Numbered from the stretch's first letter, positions 20,886 to 34,494 are shown. The stretch is 64,000 bases of DNA from Sphaerosporella brunnea (GCA_008704415.1 VXIS01000082.1:1-64000); one strand, 5' to 3'. Made by a program: numbers and translations. Notes: generated by a model not told the origin, from the sequence alone.

Positions 20886-21603
20886 GCCGCAGATCTAGAG
20901 CTGCCAAGCGGTTTCGGTGAAAGTACGTCCCGTCGTGTACAGGCGGAGCGGGCGGCGAGGTGGCGGGTTTTACATAGCCACCGTTGTATCCGAATAAGGG
21001 TGTCAACCGGGCCCGGAGATGCTGCACAGGCATGCACTGGTACACGACGTTGGCCATTGATCCGGAGATGGCATGATGTATCCCAATGCGCCGTACAAAT
21101 GATTCTGGTTAACAATAATGGGCGGGTTGGAACTGCTATTCGTCGCAGTGGCCCAGTGATGAGTGGTGTCGTACTCTGTACTACGGTGGCGGAATCCTGT
21201 AACCTGCCCTCGGGGTCCGCTTCTCTTGCCGATCAACTAAACCTATCGCAGGAGAATCGAGTGAGAGACTGTGTATCCGCTCGCGGGAGCGGAAGGGGGC
21301 GCCCGTAACGGTGGACGGGCCGGAAAAAAAGCTTGCGGCTGCGCTTCACTAGAAATCACTCGTTATTTCCCCAAACGGGAAAGTGTACATTATAAATCAC
21401 TCGCTGCAGTCCGAAAGTGGTTTAGTAGGGTCCACTCCAACAAACCTCCGCAAAATTCCCACTTGAAACACCCGCTAGCTGTAATTTTTGCTCTCTAGAA
21501 TCCATCTATTGCTACTCATCTACGCATCTCGAGAGCGCTTTTTGGTTGTGGTTGTGTTGAAACCGGCGTAAAATCTGGTGTTTCCAACGGCGATGGGAGG
21601 GCA

Positions 21604-22116
21604 GGTTACAGGATAGTTTTGTTTGTTTGTTTTAATCATGATGTATTCGGCCGCTTGCGGCCATGACATACAGGAAGAAAGGAAAGACTGTGCTACCCCC
21701 GGGATACAGAAGTCCCGCTACTGGGGCCTGCGGCCCTCCTAAGGAAAAAGACAGAAGGAAAAGACAACGAGAATCGCACCGAGTAAAAATCGTACCAAGG
21801 AAATTCGTTATGCCCGATACATGATGCCCTAACTGGGCCAGCACCCTGCTTTGGTCGTGCGAAGGAAATCCAGCACCGCCTCCGTGCACCGATCATCCGC
21901 CAGCACCGAAGTGGTGGGCCATCGCCGCGTCTTACCCCCTTCTTTGGTGGCTGCTCTGACCGCCTTCCAGAGCACCTTTTGCTCTGCCTTCCATCGCCTG
22001 CAGAACTTCAGGAGGTGTCCGCGCGTTTGCTTGGCGCCTCGTCCGCACCACCAGCAGAGGTCATCCGTTTGTCTACCGGTCCAGAGCAGGTATGGTGCCG
22101 TCGGTTACAGGATAGT
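21604..22116 (-). mobile_element. 5'-truncated LINE insertion B (right-arm copy)
   Basis: Mirror of 13019-13531. The target duplications are at 21604-21617 and 22103-22116. Confidence 0.88.
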
Positions 22117-22285
22117 GCCGAGGCTCGTAAAAACGTCCTTCCGGGCAGGTGTTTCTACGGACACCTGTGTCTGCAGTGGCGCGTGCGGTGCTTGAACCTT
22201 TGCGACTCTGGTGTGATGGCGGCTGCTGTAACACCGATGACCGATCCCGGTTCGTTGTCAACACGGTCCCATCCTTTGTGGCCCT

Positions 22286-22956
22286 TTATGTTCTATTCGT
22301 TGCCTTCCGCCTTAGCTGGTTGCGTGCCGGTTGTAGAGCCGGCGGCCTTTTGTCGGTAATGTTATCCTTTGCCTGGTTATCACTCATCGAATTTATCTCC
22401 GTCGTGTGGTCCGCCTGGGTCTTATTCTCTCCATTTAAATTTTTCGCCGTGGTGTCCTCCGTCTCTCTATCCGCTGCCTTTGTATCGACCCGAGTCGTAG
22501 TCTTGTCGTCGCTTTCCGCAGCCTTTGTAATCTCCGTTTGCTGTTTCTCAGCTTCCCAAGCCTCCATACCCATCTCTTCATTTTTCTTATGCATTGCGTC
22601 CCAGGCAGCACGTTCTTCTGCGCCGCGCACCATTTCCCGCCACAACTCCGGGTTTCTCTTCTTGATGAGGCCGTAAGTACCCTCCGACATCCGTTTTTTC
22701 GATTTCACTTGGCTCGATGGTAGAGGAGCGCTCGTCCGGTTTCGGCGGGGCTGAAGGAGACACGAGGGGTCAGGGGAGCTGGATCCATCTGGTCTTAAAG
22801 CCAGTGATCCAAGTTTCTGTTCCAATGGAGCCTGGGGTTGAAGCCTGGGGCTGAAGATGATGGTGCGGTACTGCCGGTAGCAGAGACGCCGGCTTCAGCG
22901 TTCAGCGACAGGTTTCGGGTTGCGCCCATCAGCGCCTTGAATAGGATGTCATCCAT
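22286..22956 (-). pseudogene. Disrupted hypothetical protein gene (right-arm copy)
   Basis: Mirror of 12180-12849. The A6 run near 22697 joins the helical C-terminal part to a different upstream frame, giving a 179-codon open frame that ends at 22286. The C4 frameshift near the N-terminus is shared with the left arm. Confidence 0.4.
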
Positions 22957-24480
22957 CGCTACGGTGTGCTTGTCGGCCAGGTGTTGGACAGAAAAAACCA
23001 GGAAAATAGCCTCACTTTAGGAGTACTTTGTTAGGAGCTACGTTTGCAGGTCTGTCCGGGAATGAATCAGATTTCATAGCAAATATCTGATGAACGATCG
23101 GGAGAACTGACGAGCTAGCTTGCGGAGCTTTCATGATGGTTGTGTAAGAGTGCGAGTGTAGAAGGTACTCTTCGTGCGCAGAGAGGATCGAAGGTGGTTG
23201 CTTTCGTTGGTTTTTTGATGCTCCGCGTGTTGAAGGTCGTCGAGCCTGTTATCCCCTGGATATGCCCTATACCCATAGCGACAACGCTGTCAACCTTGTT
23301 ATAAATTCAACCCTCGAATCCCGCCCCCATGGGTGGCAGCCCGGCTAGGTTGCTATACAGCCCGGCTTTGAAGCCCGCAACCTGGCGGGCTTTGAATAGA
23401 CTAGTGCTCTACAGTACTAGTGAAGCATGTCCATCGACTCACCTCTATCGATATCTTGGGACCTGCAACGCGCATCACCACCGATAAAAAAAAAACGACA
23501 GCGACGTCAAAAGGTCTTTGTCAATCTTTCAGTCTACCAATGCCCCCATAGGGATTAAAACGCACATAACGCTCAGGCGACTCATCATATTCAAGGATGC
23601 CCTGGATGTCACCAAACACTGACCATCAGTTTGGCTTTCCACCGCTCGTTATTACACCAGCAACGGTATATTGCGATACTCGAAAAACACCAGCCCAATG
23701 GCGATCTATTCATCTGCAAACATCAATACCTCGCAGTCGCTTCGGAGCGGGACCCGATGGGCACAGATGCTTGGTTCCGTACCTTATCTCCTGACGTACC
23801 TTCGGCGGTGCGGCGGCGGCGGGAGTAGATCATCTCACGACCTGGCACACCCTACATTATACATGTTCCTCCATTTTCATATCTCGTCACATGTGGCTGC
23901 TCTCGCCGCTAATGCTCAAGTACTTATTACCAGTACAGGGCTCCGAGTTTGGCGATTTTATAGTGGGGAAGCGCTAGGCAGCACAACTCCAAGCACAGGA
24001 AGTTCGTGGGGGCCCGGGCTTTGCGAAGTGCCACCTTGTGGTCTTGCCTTAGCATGACCATAAATGACAGACGCAGATGCGGGTGGGTGGTGGTATTATA
24101 GTACTCTTAGCCAATTAGGTAGGTGGTCCGGTTCCAGCAGCTCGCAAATCTTTTCCGTGTGTACGAGACGAGATACCCAACATCGGCAAAATAGCCTGCA
24201 ATTTGGAAAGAAATCCCAGATGCAGTTGTTTTTACAAGGCAAGGCTTACAGTTCGTGAACTCAGGTGGTATCTATCACTCGTATCGCATAAGTTGAAAGC
24301 GAAGTATTATACCTACATGGCCAAAGCAACCCAATCTGCACAAATCACCGAGTTCTTGCGGTTGGCTGGTGTCCTCAGTGAGTTCAGGTACCTACGAGGA
24401 CTCAAAGAGCTGTTTGACTCGCCACCTTATTACGGTTACGTGCCGTATTTTCCGGCCCCTGGTCCCTGCTACCCGCCGAT

Positions 24481-24951
24481 ATGTTGGCCACACAAGCTAA
24501 AAGCACTTGTAGCTATTCCCGGATATCAGCTACATATATGTCCTACTACACACCCCTTGCACACGCAGCATTCACACGAGACCCATACGTGTACCATGGG
24601 CATGACTCACTCGAATTCGAATGGACCTCCATCGGTATTCGGTGGAAAGGCGCAACCCGCCTCTTGGCTGACAATGAAGAGGCTTTCCGGATCCTTGCGG
24701 AGCAGCTACTCGAGACAGGTGAGCGAGTGATGTTCTATGATTCTATAACTACTACGAGGGTCTTCGTCCTAGGCGTACAAGCCCTCCTCCGTGCATTTTC
24801 TTCACCGCTCAAGCTACCGGCATGTTGGCCTGAATCCGAGATGTGCCGAGGGTTGTATCCACTAGCTACGCCGGCAGCGGTGTGGTGTGGGGATGGAAGC
24901 GGAGCTGCCGAGGCGCAACGAACGGCCAGCCGGGGCTATAGACGCTCTTGA
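24481..24951 (+). CDS. Unrecognised ORF fragment (right-arm copy)
   Basis: Mirror of 10186-10656 on the minus strand. There is no ATG start. The middle part (YYTPLAHAAFTRD, ATRLLADNEEAFRILAEQLL) looks coding and slightly like an ankyrin-type protein, but this is weak. Confidence 0.25.
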   Translation: MLATQAKSTCSYSRISATYMSYYTPLAHAAFTRDPYVYHGHDSLEFEWTSIGIRWKGATRLLADNEEAFRILAEQLLETGERVMFYDSITTTRVFVLGVQALLRAFSSPLKLPACWPESEMCRGLYPLATPAAVWCGDGSGAAEAQRTASRGYRRS

Positions 24952-25055
24952 AAAAAAAAGCCAGGCCCGCGGGGCGGCTCGTTGTTGACAACACTGGATG
25001 ATCAACTTTGCCGTTTGATGCCGGGTGGGAAATACGACCGCTGGGCGTCATCAAA

Positions 25056-25370
25056 TCACCAACAATTTGCGCGGCGAAGGTGCCTCCTCAAGCGACTTCC
25101 ATCCTCCCTTACAACCGCTTCTTCCGCATTGACTTCAATCAATACTTCCTGCTGGTCTTTGACCTCATCCTCATCCGACTCCGCTTCCGACCCCGACTCC
25201 GACTCCTCGAACTCAATCCCCAAATCTTGCATAAGGTCCTCAAGTATTACCTGTGCATTATCGAAATTTCTGGAAACCCTCTCGACAATCGGTGCGAACT
25301 CCTTAGCAAGTGCGCGCAACCGACGTTTTTTGGCCATCCTTTGAGGCCTCTCCTCATCTCCGGCAGCCAT
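25056..25370 (-). CDS. Hypothetical 104-aa charged protein (right-arm copy)
   Basis: Mirror of 9767-10081, identical in sequence as far as compared. Confidence 0.4.
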   Translation of the reverse strand: MAAGDEERPQRMAKKRRLRALAKEFAPIVERVSRNFDNAQVILEDLMQDLGIEFEESESGSEAESDEDEVKDQQEVLIEVNAEEAVVREDGSRLRRHLRRANCW

Positions 25371-26077
25371 TTTACGACGATGGGGGAAAAAACTGCGTTG
25401 ACCAAGCCGTTTGCGAAAACGGAGAAGGGGATGATTAGGGTGGCTTTGCAGGTGCTCATGGCGGATGGTAGGGCTTTGAAAGCGGTAACTACAGAAAGAA
25501 GGCCTGTGACGATGCGTTCGAGTTGAAGACCTTTTCGTTTTGTGCCGAGTAACAACTTGGAGTTGGGGACTTTCTGATGTACTCTAGGTCATGCTATTTG
25601 TTCCTTTGCATTGTTGTGATACAAATTGGTGCCCACTCCCAAATGACCGCCTAAGCGAGCCTGCGCTTGTTTTCTATCGCTGCCAAAAGTCCGCGCTCGC
25701 ACTCTGTTCAGGCAAATCACTTGAAGTATTGCCGGAGACATCGATACTATGCGTGTTATTCAACTTACAGCACAGCAAATCACGAGGCCTTTCAACTCTT
25801 TTATTCGAAGGCATACCTTTCACCTTAGCAGGGGCCGGGACGGCGGTTTTGGAAAAATGGTCATTTGAGCCTTAGGGCCCATACAATAATGTGAATGTTG
25901 ACATGTATGTGGTGTTAATAATAATAATGATAATACGCAGACCCGTCGAAAAGGAATACCGAGAGAAGGAAGACAGGGAAGACAGGCAACTAACTACCTA
26001 CGTAGACAAATCGCCCCCCCTCCCCGCGGGGCTCCCAAGAAGAAAAAAAAAACCAAAAAAAAAAAACCGTGCTCAAC

Positions 26078-26560
26078 CTAGTCTTCACTCAAGAACTGAG
26101 CCAGAGTTTGAGCCCTCCGCAGGTCCATAATGCTCCAGTCGCTAGCAGCAAGCGCAACATCCGGATCCGTAGCGGTGGCCTTATCTACACCCGCCAAACG
26201 ACCGGACGGGTTTGCCGAATTGCAGCCCATTTCGGGGACCAGCGCTTGCTCCTCGATAACCCCATTGGCAGCCTTCACCGCCTCCTCCAGCAGGTTCCTC
26301 CAGCGTATTACATCCGCGATGCGGATCGGTGCCGGATATTCGAGATACGCATTTCGAAGCTGGTCGAGATGCCGGCGGACCGCAGCTGAGGACAGCGGAA
26401 GCTGGATGCTGCGCCTGTCGGCTGGTGGGCAAACACACACTGAGGGGGTGTTTACGCAGGTCTCGCAGACGATGCGGTGGTGGGGCTGGCGGATGTTAGT
26501 GGCCTGCTGGGGAGGAGGAGGAGGAGGAGGCGGAGGTGGGTTTACCTTGGGATCATCCAT
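26078..26560 (-). CDS. Hypothetical 160-aa polyproline protein (right-arm copy)
   Basis: Mirror of 8580-9062, identical. The homopolymer differences between the arms lie just beyond its 3' end. Confidence 0.5.
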   Translation of the reverse strand: MDDPKVNPPPPPPPPPPQQATNIRQPHHRIVCETCVNTPSVCVCPPADRRSIQLPLSSAAVRRHLDQLRNAYLEYPAPIRIADVIRWRNLLEEAVKAANGVIEEQALVPEMGCNSANPSGRLAGVDKATATDPDVALAASDWSIMDLRRAQTLAQFLSED

Positions 26561-26882
26561 CGAAGGTGTTTACCTTTGCAGTGGGTGATGTTTGTAATCG
26601 CCGGCGACAACGAGTGCTATACGGTACTTTTGCAAAGAAGGAACTGGTCCGACGGCCCACCTTGGGGGTGGTGGGGTGTGGGCACTCTATAATAGCATTT
26701 GCCGGACCATGGCTGCTGAATAGGGCGTGCGAGCAGAGATTTTGCACGTATCTTCAGCGGCGGGCGCTTTCTAACAGGATACTCACAAAACGACCGCGCT
26801 GCAGGCGCCACGCATTTGGAGGCGCTGCATATCTGATAACGCGAACGGAGTATTTGCGGGCTGGGAAGGGCGCGGGGATGAG

Positions 26883-26969
26883 TAGTGGGTCTGTCATGAT
26901 CGTTCGCGCGGGTCGCATACAGACAACAAACTTGACTACAAACAACAAACAAACAAACAAACAAAAAAA
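26883..26969 (+). mobile_element. LINE-like 3' tail repeat (right-arm copy)
   Basis: Mirror of 8171-8257. The tail is (CAAA)n followed by A7. Confidence 0.5.
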
Positions 26970-27151
26970 TGTGGCGCCTGCATTGTCGTGCTGACCTATC
27001 ACCTTGCAATGTCAGCCACCGGAAGAAACTCCGGAATGTGCACGTGGAATTGTGGGACCATGCACAGACTCCACCGCTCACCGCTCCTGGGGTGAGCGCG
27101 GGAGCATCCGTACCGGGAAATTTCCATCGGGTATACCCACACTGGACAGTG

Positions 27152-27645
27152 GGTGGCTTGCCGCGAATTTGTTTTGTTTTAATCATATTGTATTCGGCCG
27201 CTTGCGGTCATGACATATGGGAAGAGAAGAGACTATGCTACCCCCCGGGTCATACAAGACCCGCTACCGGGGTCTGCGGCCCCCCCAAGGAAATAGAAAA
27301 AGGAAAATCGCACCAGATAAGACGCACACACCAAGGAAAAGTAGAGGTCATTACATGGTGCCCTTGTCGGGCCAACATCCAATCTTGGTACTGCGAAGGA
27401 AAACCAACACTGCCTCCGTGCACCTGTCGTCCGCCAGCAGATCGACCACTGAGGTGGACGGCCAGCGCTTCGGTCCCCCACCCTCCTGGGTAGCGTCTTT
27501 GACCGCTTTCCACAGCACCATCTGCTTTGCCTTCCATCGCCTGCAAAACTTGAAGAGATGGCTGCGGGTCTGGGTGGCGCCCTTTCCACACCACCAGCAC
27601 TTATCATCTTTTCGGCGTCCCGTCCATAGGTGGCTTGCCGCGAAT
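27152..27645 (-). mobile_element. 5'-truncated LINE insertion A (right-arm copy)
   Basis: Mirror of 7495-7988. The target duplications are at 27152-27168 and 27629-27645. The ORF2 tail lies at 27351-27627. Confidence 0.9.
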
Positions 27646-30467
27646 GTGCGTACCGTACTTTTTGGAGATTTTTCCGCAAGGATAGTTAGGTACGAGTGAC
27701 ACATGATGACTCCAAGGACTCGGAGGAAGTAGTCTTTTGAGATGATGAGTTTTTCGATTGCCAGGCACTGGAAGGCCAACAGGTTGTAAGTTTTTTTCGT
27801 TTTTCTTATGGAGAGTGCGCCCTACCGAAAAGCCGGCCTTTCGCTGCCCCAGCATTGCGTCGTGAATACGAGGTGCAAAAATACAGATGCAATTCCGCCC
27901 CCGCCCCCGCCCCCCGCCCCCTTCCACCCTGCTTTTCACACCGTAGCAAAAACGTATCCATCCTCACAGTTCCTCTATCCTTACCGACATCGGAGCCCCC
28001 CTCGCCATACCAACTTTTCACTTGAGCACAGCTTTTCCACTCAAACGGCAGCCCTTCAAGTTTGCACTTGTCATAAGTCTGGCCTGTTGTTGCATGGCTT
28101 GGTGTTTCCAGCCGACTGCAGCTGCAATGTGGCGCCTGCGCTGTCTGCTTTCAAGGAAAGTCCTTGCGGCCCTCAGGGGCTGGAAAAGGGGTGAGCGAGG
28201 AGCCAGCAATGTGAGCGGTAAGGGACAACGCAGAATTTGCACCTGTACGTTCCCCTATGATACACGTCAGTATACTCAACAGTAGGCGGTGGAGGAAGCG
28301 AGAGGGCAACCCAGGAAGACCGGCAGAAATTCGCGCCTGTATGTGTCCATCTCCCATAGTATCCTATCCGGCCCGCAGTGCGATCGCGGTTCCGAGTGTT
28401 GTGCTATGTAGGTTTCGCGATGGATCTACTCGCCAATAAGGAAGAGCGAGAAATCTCAAAGATCCTCGGCCCGCGCCCCCTAAATGGCGGCGATCTCGCG
28501 ATTCCATTGAGCCGACGGTGTCCGCTAATGATCCGGGTGATTGTTCCGAGTAATCCTCAGCCGAGTGATCCTCTCAAGACATTTGTCGCCAACGCCATTC
28601 CTTTTGATCATATCACCCAGGTGGCTCCTGCACTATGAGGTTTCGGAAAAGCGCCCCAAACTTTGCGTTTCACGACATGTGTTCCAATTGTAAAAAGCCG
28701 CACAAGAAATTCCTTGATATTCGTCACATGCGCGGACCTGATTGACGAGTGAGATTCTGAGGCTTCACACTCTTCCTAATTGACGGCTAGATCCGGTAAG
28801 CATCGTTTCCACATACCGTGATGCTCACCACTCCCATGCCATCGCTCATTAATCCAATCCCTTGCCGTGAGTCCAGCTCCGGGCAGTTGAAGAGCGTTAA
28901 GCTTGGTAGTGAGCGATAAAGCCCGCTCAGTGTTCTCCACCACAACATCGTTTCTTTCCGTATCAATTAGCTTAAGGGTGAACGACAGAGTGTAGCAAAA
29001 CCGGAAGCCAGCGCCATACTCGCCCCCTCGCGAAAACCAGCCAAAACGCAAGTATGACAGTAACAACGCAGTCGAGTTTATGTACCATGGAATTGGAGAA
29101 GGTATCGTCGAATGTTATGCTTATTGCGGAAGTACGGGGTAATTTTAAAAGGTTTGGCGGGGGGGGGGCGTCGCTCAAAGCAACATCGCATTCGCCGCTT
29201 GGCCGCTCACTGTGTGGTCTGTGGCAGAGTCTCGTATAAAGCAGGTAAAGATGATGGGAGGCGGTGTGATGAGATATGCTGAGGAGCACGGCCGTGGGGA
29301 GTCATGAGTAGAGTTGACGACCGAGTCGATTTCCGCATATGTGGAAGGTCAATCTCAACCTCAACGTCAGTAGGTACAAACAACAACTTCCACCGGACAC
29401 ACGCCCTGTTTCACATCCTATGTCCCACCCATAAAATCCCCCGCTAGCGTCGAGGCGTCGCTACTGTGTCATGAAGTTTGAATGCCTGCCGGCTCTGAAG
29501 AATGCAGATATCCGATGTGGTTGAGCGGCAGAGTCGTATATGAAGTTTAGGGAGTGCTGCTATAGCAACTTGACGCGGCTGTGGAAGAGAGGACTCATGC
29601 CATGATATCGATGTGTTTTGCGAAGCCGTACATATCAATCTACTCACATCAGCTCAACCCCGGAGGGCCACAGAATCGAAGCTCACGTCCATACCTCTCC
29701 TTGTTCTATGAATCAATCCAAGTCATCCCGAAACGTCTCTAGCCGCGCCCGTAGCATATGCGCCACCGTACTCACGTCCTCGTAAAGCCAGCCCGAAAGC
29801 AAATACGACAGTAAGCGCGCACTATGGAACCGGAGGACGCATCTTCAAACCCGGGCACGTGTGGAGCTGCACCATGGAAATACCGGTGGAATCAAAGTCG
29901 TATTCGCCAATCATTCTTTGATTGGAGGTAGAGTGTCGAGCGGTGTGGGTAAAGGTCGCCGTCGAGTGACCTTGTCGCGGTGACGACGCGAAGGCGGGGC
30001 AATGGGCGGTCGCTACCTTCGGGTGATAGAGCAAGGGAATATGGTGGCGGACGTGGTCGAAGCTGACACGGTGAAGTGTTCGAGTCGGTGAGCGCGAGTG
30101 CGGGGAACTGGCAGTTGAGCCTCATGTGGTCAGTGCCGATTCCAAAGGTGCGGCTCGATTCACTGTAGAATTGTGGCGCTACACGTCGGAGTCGAAGTCG
30201 GATTCGCAGCGGCCGGTCGCTGTGGAGTTGAAGATACAGTTGGCGGGGGGACAGAGTGATGGAAGAGTGAGTGGAGAGAAGTAGCCCAGATACAACCCGC
30301 TCCTCAGACACCCGCGCAACAACACAGCTTAAGTTAGGGTAATTTGCAGCTTTATTTTCCATGGCACACCACACCACAACAGAACACTCATATACTAATT
30401 ACTATACAGAGCAAAGAAAAACCAGGCTGAATGGAAGTACACGATCCAACTCATGCCCGATGAACGC

Positions 30468-31258
30468 TCAGATACAGTTTGTTGTTGCCTGCATCGGTAT
30501 CTCCGCTAGCAACTGCTTCTGTTTCCGAGCGACATGACTCCTCACAGATTTTTCCCACTCTTCACGTCCTTCATCCTCCCACATCGTGACCTCAACGAAG
30601 AATGCCATCTGTGTCGCCTTGAGACGCCGAAAATTCTCTCTCACGCAGTCGTGGTAGTTTCGATCCATAAGTTCAACCGGCACTGACTGACCCTCCTCAA
30701 TACCGAGACACCAACGAATGATATGCATGAATTCCGGCATCGAAGGGTTTGTTGCGTCGCACGCCATCTTCACCGTGAGGGAATCCTGCATAGTTGGCCG
30801 GACGTAGACTTGCTCATCATCGAATACCGAAAACATCAACTCGCGGTGCTTTCGGTGGGAACCCAGAAAACGATCTAGATGTGGGGATTCGCAGGACTTG
30901 AGAAAATCGTTGAAGGGTTTTCCGAGGACCAATGTGCTGGGCAAGCCCTGACCCGAACCGAGGCAACGTCGAAACTTATGGGCCAAAAAATTAGAACTGG
31001 ACAAAGTAGTAGGAGAGGAGAGCAGCGTGAAGGGTGATAGACACCAGGGTGACGATTTCGTAGCGTTTCTCGCAGCGGACATATTCGTAGCACCTCCGGA
31101 GTTATCTCAGAGGTGTACGGGTTGCTCTTCGCTTCTTCGGTACTCGGGGGGCAGTGGGGTACAGGATCGGGGGTCTTTTCCGAGTCGTTGAGAGCCTCCG
31201 GATTCTTCTCGGCTTTACGCGCGCTGGCTTTGCGGGCTTTATTTTTGCCTCGGGGCAT
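30468..31258 (-). CDS. Probable two-exon gene, unknown function (right-arm copy)
   Basis: Mirror of 3882-4672, with identical reading frames and the same unresolved intron donor. Confidence 0.5.
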
Positions 31259-31994
31259 GGTTGGTTGCAGGTGTGTAGTGATGGGTAGAGAAGGTTGCAG
31301 GTGCAGTGTGATGAGGAGGTTGAGACGAAAGGATGTGAGGGGCTCTTTCTGACAAACCTTAAAGGCAAAGTCTCAAGAATGCGTCAAATCCATCATTGAA
31401 CCAATCCTGGTTGCTGGGTTCATATATAATTTCTTTTCGTTTATTCCTAATCTCCGCGAGAGGATCAAAGCCCACGAAGTTGATCATAATATCTGAGCGA
31501 TGTGTAGAGCAGAGTGGTTGGTGATGACATAACCACCAGTTTGTGATGCGGCTCGGTCGCTGGCGGTCATTCACGACACAAGCCAAAAAAGGCTTTGACT
31601 AAGCTGTTGATAACCTCAGAAAAACGGACAACGGTATTATCGCACCGGCGACTGGTGGTGGGAGGTGCAGGACAGCTTGCCTGATGGTGCCCCTCATGTT
31701 CGCCTTGAGGCGCTGCTTAACTACCACCCATTCAGTCCCCCAGGCCGCTATACCTTACCATTGGGAACTTGGGGTCGGCCCAGCATCATGTGACTTGAGG
31801 GTTAAGTTTCCGAAGCGATGGGAGATTTGTCGATTCTGTTTTCCTCGCTAAGCCCCCTTTTTTTCAATAAGGCATCGCCGGTCGCGTCCGTTTGAAACTC
31901 ATGTAGATCATCCTCGCCCGGAAACGGCTGATTAGCGAAAGTTATGGTCCAGTCGTAAACACATACACTCGATGCAGTATCTCGGCGTGGCCTC

Positions 31995-32252
31995 TTGCCG
32001 GCCTACACGGATCTTATGAAGGTAGCAGGGGAGATTGGGGGAATATGGAAGGAGGGCATGCAAGACTTAGTAGTAGAAAAGGCGATGGATGAGGGACGGG
32101 ATAGAATGCATTTATTCGGAAAAAAGGCATTCTTTTTGGAGGATGGAGTGATGAGTACCTACCGCAAAAGCCGAGGAATAGCACTCACTGCTGATGAACG
32201 AACTTTCAATGCCTACATGGCTAAACAGTTGAGTGGGGCTTTGGTAAGGTGA
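31995..32252 (+). CDS. Unrecognised 85-codon ORF (right-arm copy)
   Basis: Mirror of 2888-3145. Confidence 0.25.
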   Translation: MPAYTDLMKVAGEIGGIWKEGMQDLVVEKAMDEGRDRMHLFGKKAFFLEDGVMSTYRKSRGIALTADERTFNAYMAKQLSGALVR

Positions 32253-33304
32253 TGCAAACGTTTCAGTTCACAAACCTCAAGGTTCTTAAGTACTGGCTGT
32301 CCCCAATTTTTCTGCCTACTACTTTACTTCCGTCTTGCTTACAAATTGTCATACTTGCTATTATGGTTAGAAAACTGTACAGTCCTTTGAGTGTTCTCCT
32401 TTGCCATTTCGAGAGTATTTTGATGTAATGGGAGGAGCTTGGCGAGTTTCTTAGCAGCGTTGATAGTTTCTTGGGGGGGTGAAGATTGTCGTCAGCCTTC
32501 CCGAGCCTGTACAGCCTTAGGAATAACATTCAGCCTTTATCTCCCTCCTACTATGGTGCACGCGGTCTATAAAGGTGGTGGAAGCGACGAGGGACCTTCG
32601 GATAGCGAACATAGAAGCGGAGTGATTTAGGGCCGCTTTTGTTTAGTTTGCCGATAGCAGTACAAAGTAGTAGTAGAATGCAAGCAAATAAGAGGATTTT
32701 GTATGGTGAAAACCGTGCTGTGCACCACCACACAGGCCGAAGCAGGTCGGTATAAAACTTTTGAGTGAGAGAGAAAAAATTCTCCTGTGTCTTCTAGTAA
32801 CTCTGTTTTTGTTGATTCGCCTATCTGAACAACTCTAAAAACGGTCCCGCGATCGCTGGGTTATGGTTCCGACCGACTGAACTTTGGTGGGGCGGGTACA
32901 CAGCGTATCTTCTTACACCCCCTTTATTACACTGCGTGCACCATAAATTGAAACCTATCCGACCATGAAAGCCAAAATGGTGGGAGACAGAAACTCCGAA
33001 GGAGACAGCTTGGCGGACGAGTGATATATTATGATTGGCTCCCGTCGCGGGCTCTACCTTGATGGGCTTCACTTAAATTCATCTTTATACCCTCTTAGGT
33101 GCATAGTCTAGGTAGACCGCTCATTCAATATTTGCTCCTATCACCTAGGCCTGCTTCGCTTTCCTCAATACCTATCTCAACGAGCTTCCATCCAAAGCAG
33201 ATGAACCAAATCGCCTTGACGTGCCCCCGCAGGAAACTGAATTTTGAAAATCCCAGGAGTCAGCGAAACGACCCAAATTCAATGTGCAGTCGGGATATCA
33301 GACC

Positions 33305-34129
33305 TTATTCCCAAGCCTTCTTCGACCACCAAAAGGCAGCAGACCCATGAGGAGTTCCTCTCTGGCCAGTAGTATGTTGCGTAGCTGGTATATCCCATAG
33401 AGGATCATCCGGTGGGAGATAGCTCTGAGTGCGATAGTTGGTTTTACCAGCGGCGCGCCTGCCAGTGGGGGAAACAACAAGCTGTCCATAGACATGAGCC
33501 CTAGCCGGAACATCCCAAAGGGGGTTTTCCCTTCGGTTTCGTCGTAGAGGTCCTGCTGCAGGCTGAGGCCGTGGTTGCTGCTGAGGGATCTCATCTGGTC
33601 CGACGTATTCGAGATCAGGGTGATGATCGTCTACCGCATCTATCTCCTCGTCATCTTGCTCCGCTTGAGGTCCAGGCTGGTGCCGGTCGCCAACAACAAT
33701 TTTTTGTCTGCCCATTTCGCGCCCTTCGAGGATTATAGCTTCTTGGGCAGGCCATTTCATCGCCGTATCTCCTGGAATGCCCGTCCACTGCTCTATCTCC
33801 TCCCATGAAGGTGTTCGCCTGGCTTTTTCGTCGTTCTCGGGGTCCGGTACCCATGCTGTACGCTTCAGATGGAGAATCTGTATCTTCTGCTTGTCGGTGT
33901 AGGTCTTGCGCCGCTTGTTGCTGGTAGCGAAACTCCGGTCCGGCACGCGATGTGCCAGGGTGGGCATTCGTCCGCTCGCCACCCTCTCCGCTACAGCAAT
34001 TCTCTTCGGTCCTGTCTTGATCTCTGGTGGCATAGCTTCCCCTACTGGCCACGGGGGTTCGCTACCAGTGGCATAACGTTCGTGCCGCCGCCTCACCCCC
34101 GCTTCCTCCCTCGGTTTAAGTTTCTGCAA
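33305..34129 (-). CDS. HTH-like transposon-linked protein (right-arm copy)
   Basis: Mirror of 1011-1835. The first in-frame ATG is at 34033. The CCGTAT-type terminal repeat lies upstream at about 34150-34198. Confidence 0.5.
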   Translation of the reverse strand: MQKLKPREEAGVRRRHERYATGSEPPWPVGEAMPPEIKTGPKRIAVAERVASGRMPTLAHRVPDRSFATSNKRRKTYTDKQKIQILHLKRTAWVPDPENDEKARRTPSWEEIEQWTGIPGDTAMKWPAQEAIILEGREMGRQKIVVGDRHQPGPQAEQDDEEIDAVDDHHPDLEYVGPDEIPQQQPRPQPAAGPLRRNRRENPLWDVPARAHVYGQLVVSPTGRRAAGKTNYRTQSYLPPDDPLWDIPATQHTTGQRGTPHGSAAFWWSKKAWE

Positions 34130-34494
34130 AGTCTCGCCCGCTCGCCTGAACTATATACAGCAAAAAAATTTAGAAGCCGCGCAACCGGGATAATACGGTA
34201 TACTTTCTGGCCTAAGACTGTGCTCTACTAACTCTCTCCTAAGTCCACGACGATGCATCTCCCCCGAGTGAGGATAGAGGTTCGCATAGGTTTTTATTGT
34301 AATAAATCTCAAGCTACAGCTTTGCATAAAACTGTCATAGGGTGATTAGCTATTCGGCACTGGACACTGCGGGGAATAGGTGCATCACGGTGTATCACCC
34401 GTATTTTCGCTGACTTCCACCGGAAGGTGCGTTTGCCTTTGCGAGCCCTCTTTTCAGGCACGGAAAGTTTCGGCGGGTGTCCGGAGTTAACCTA

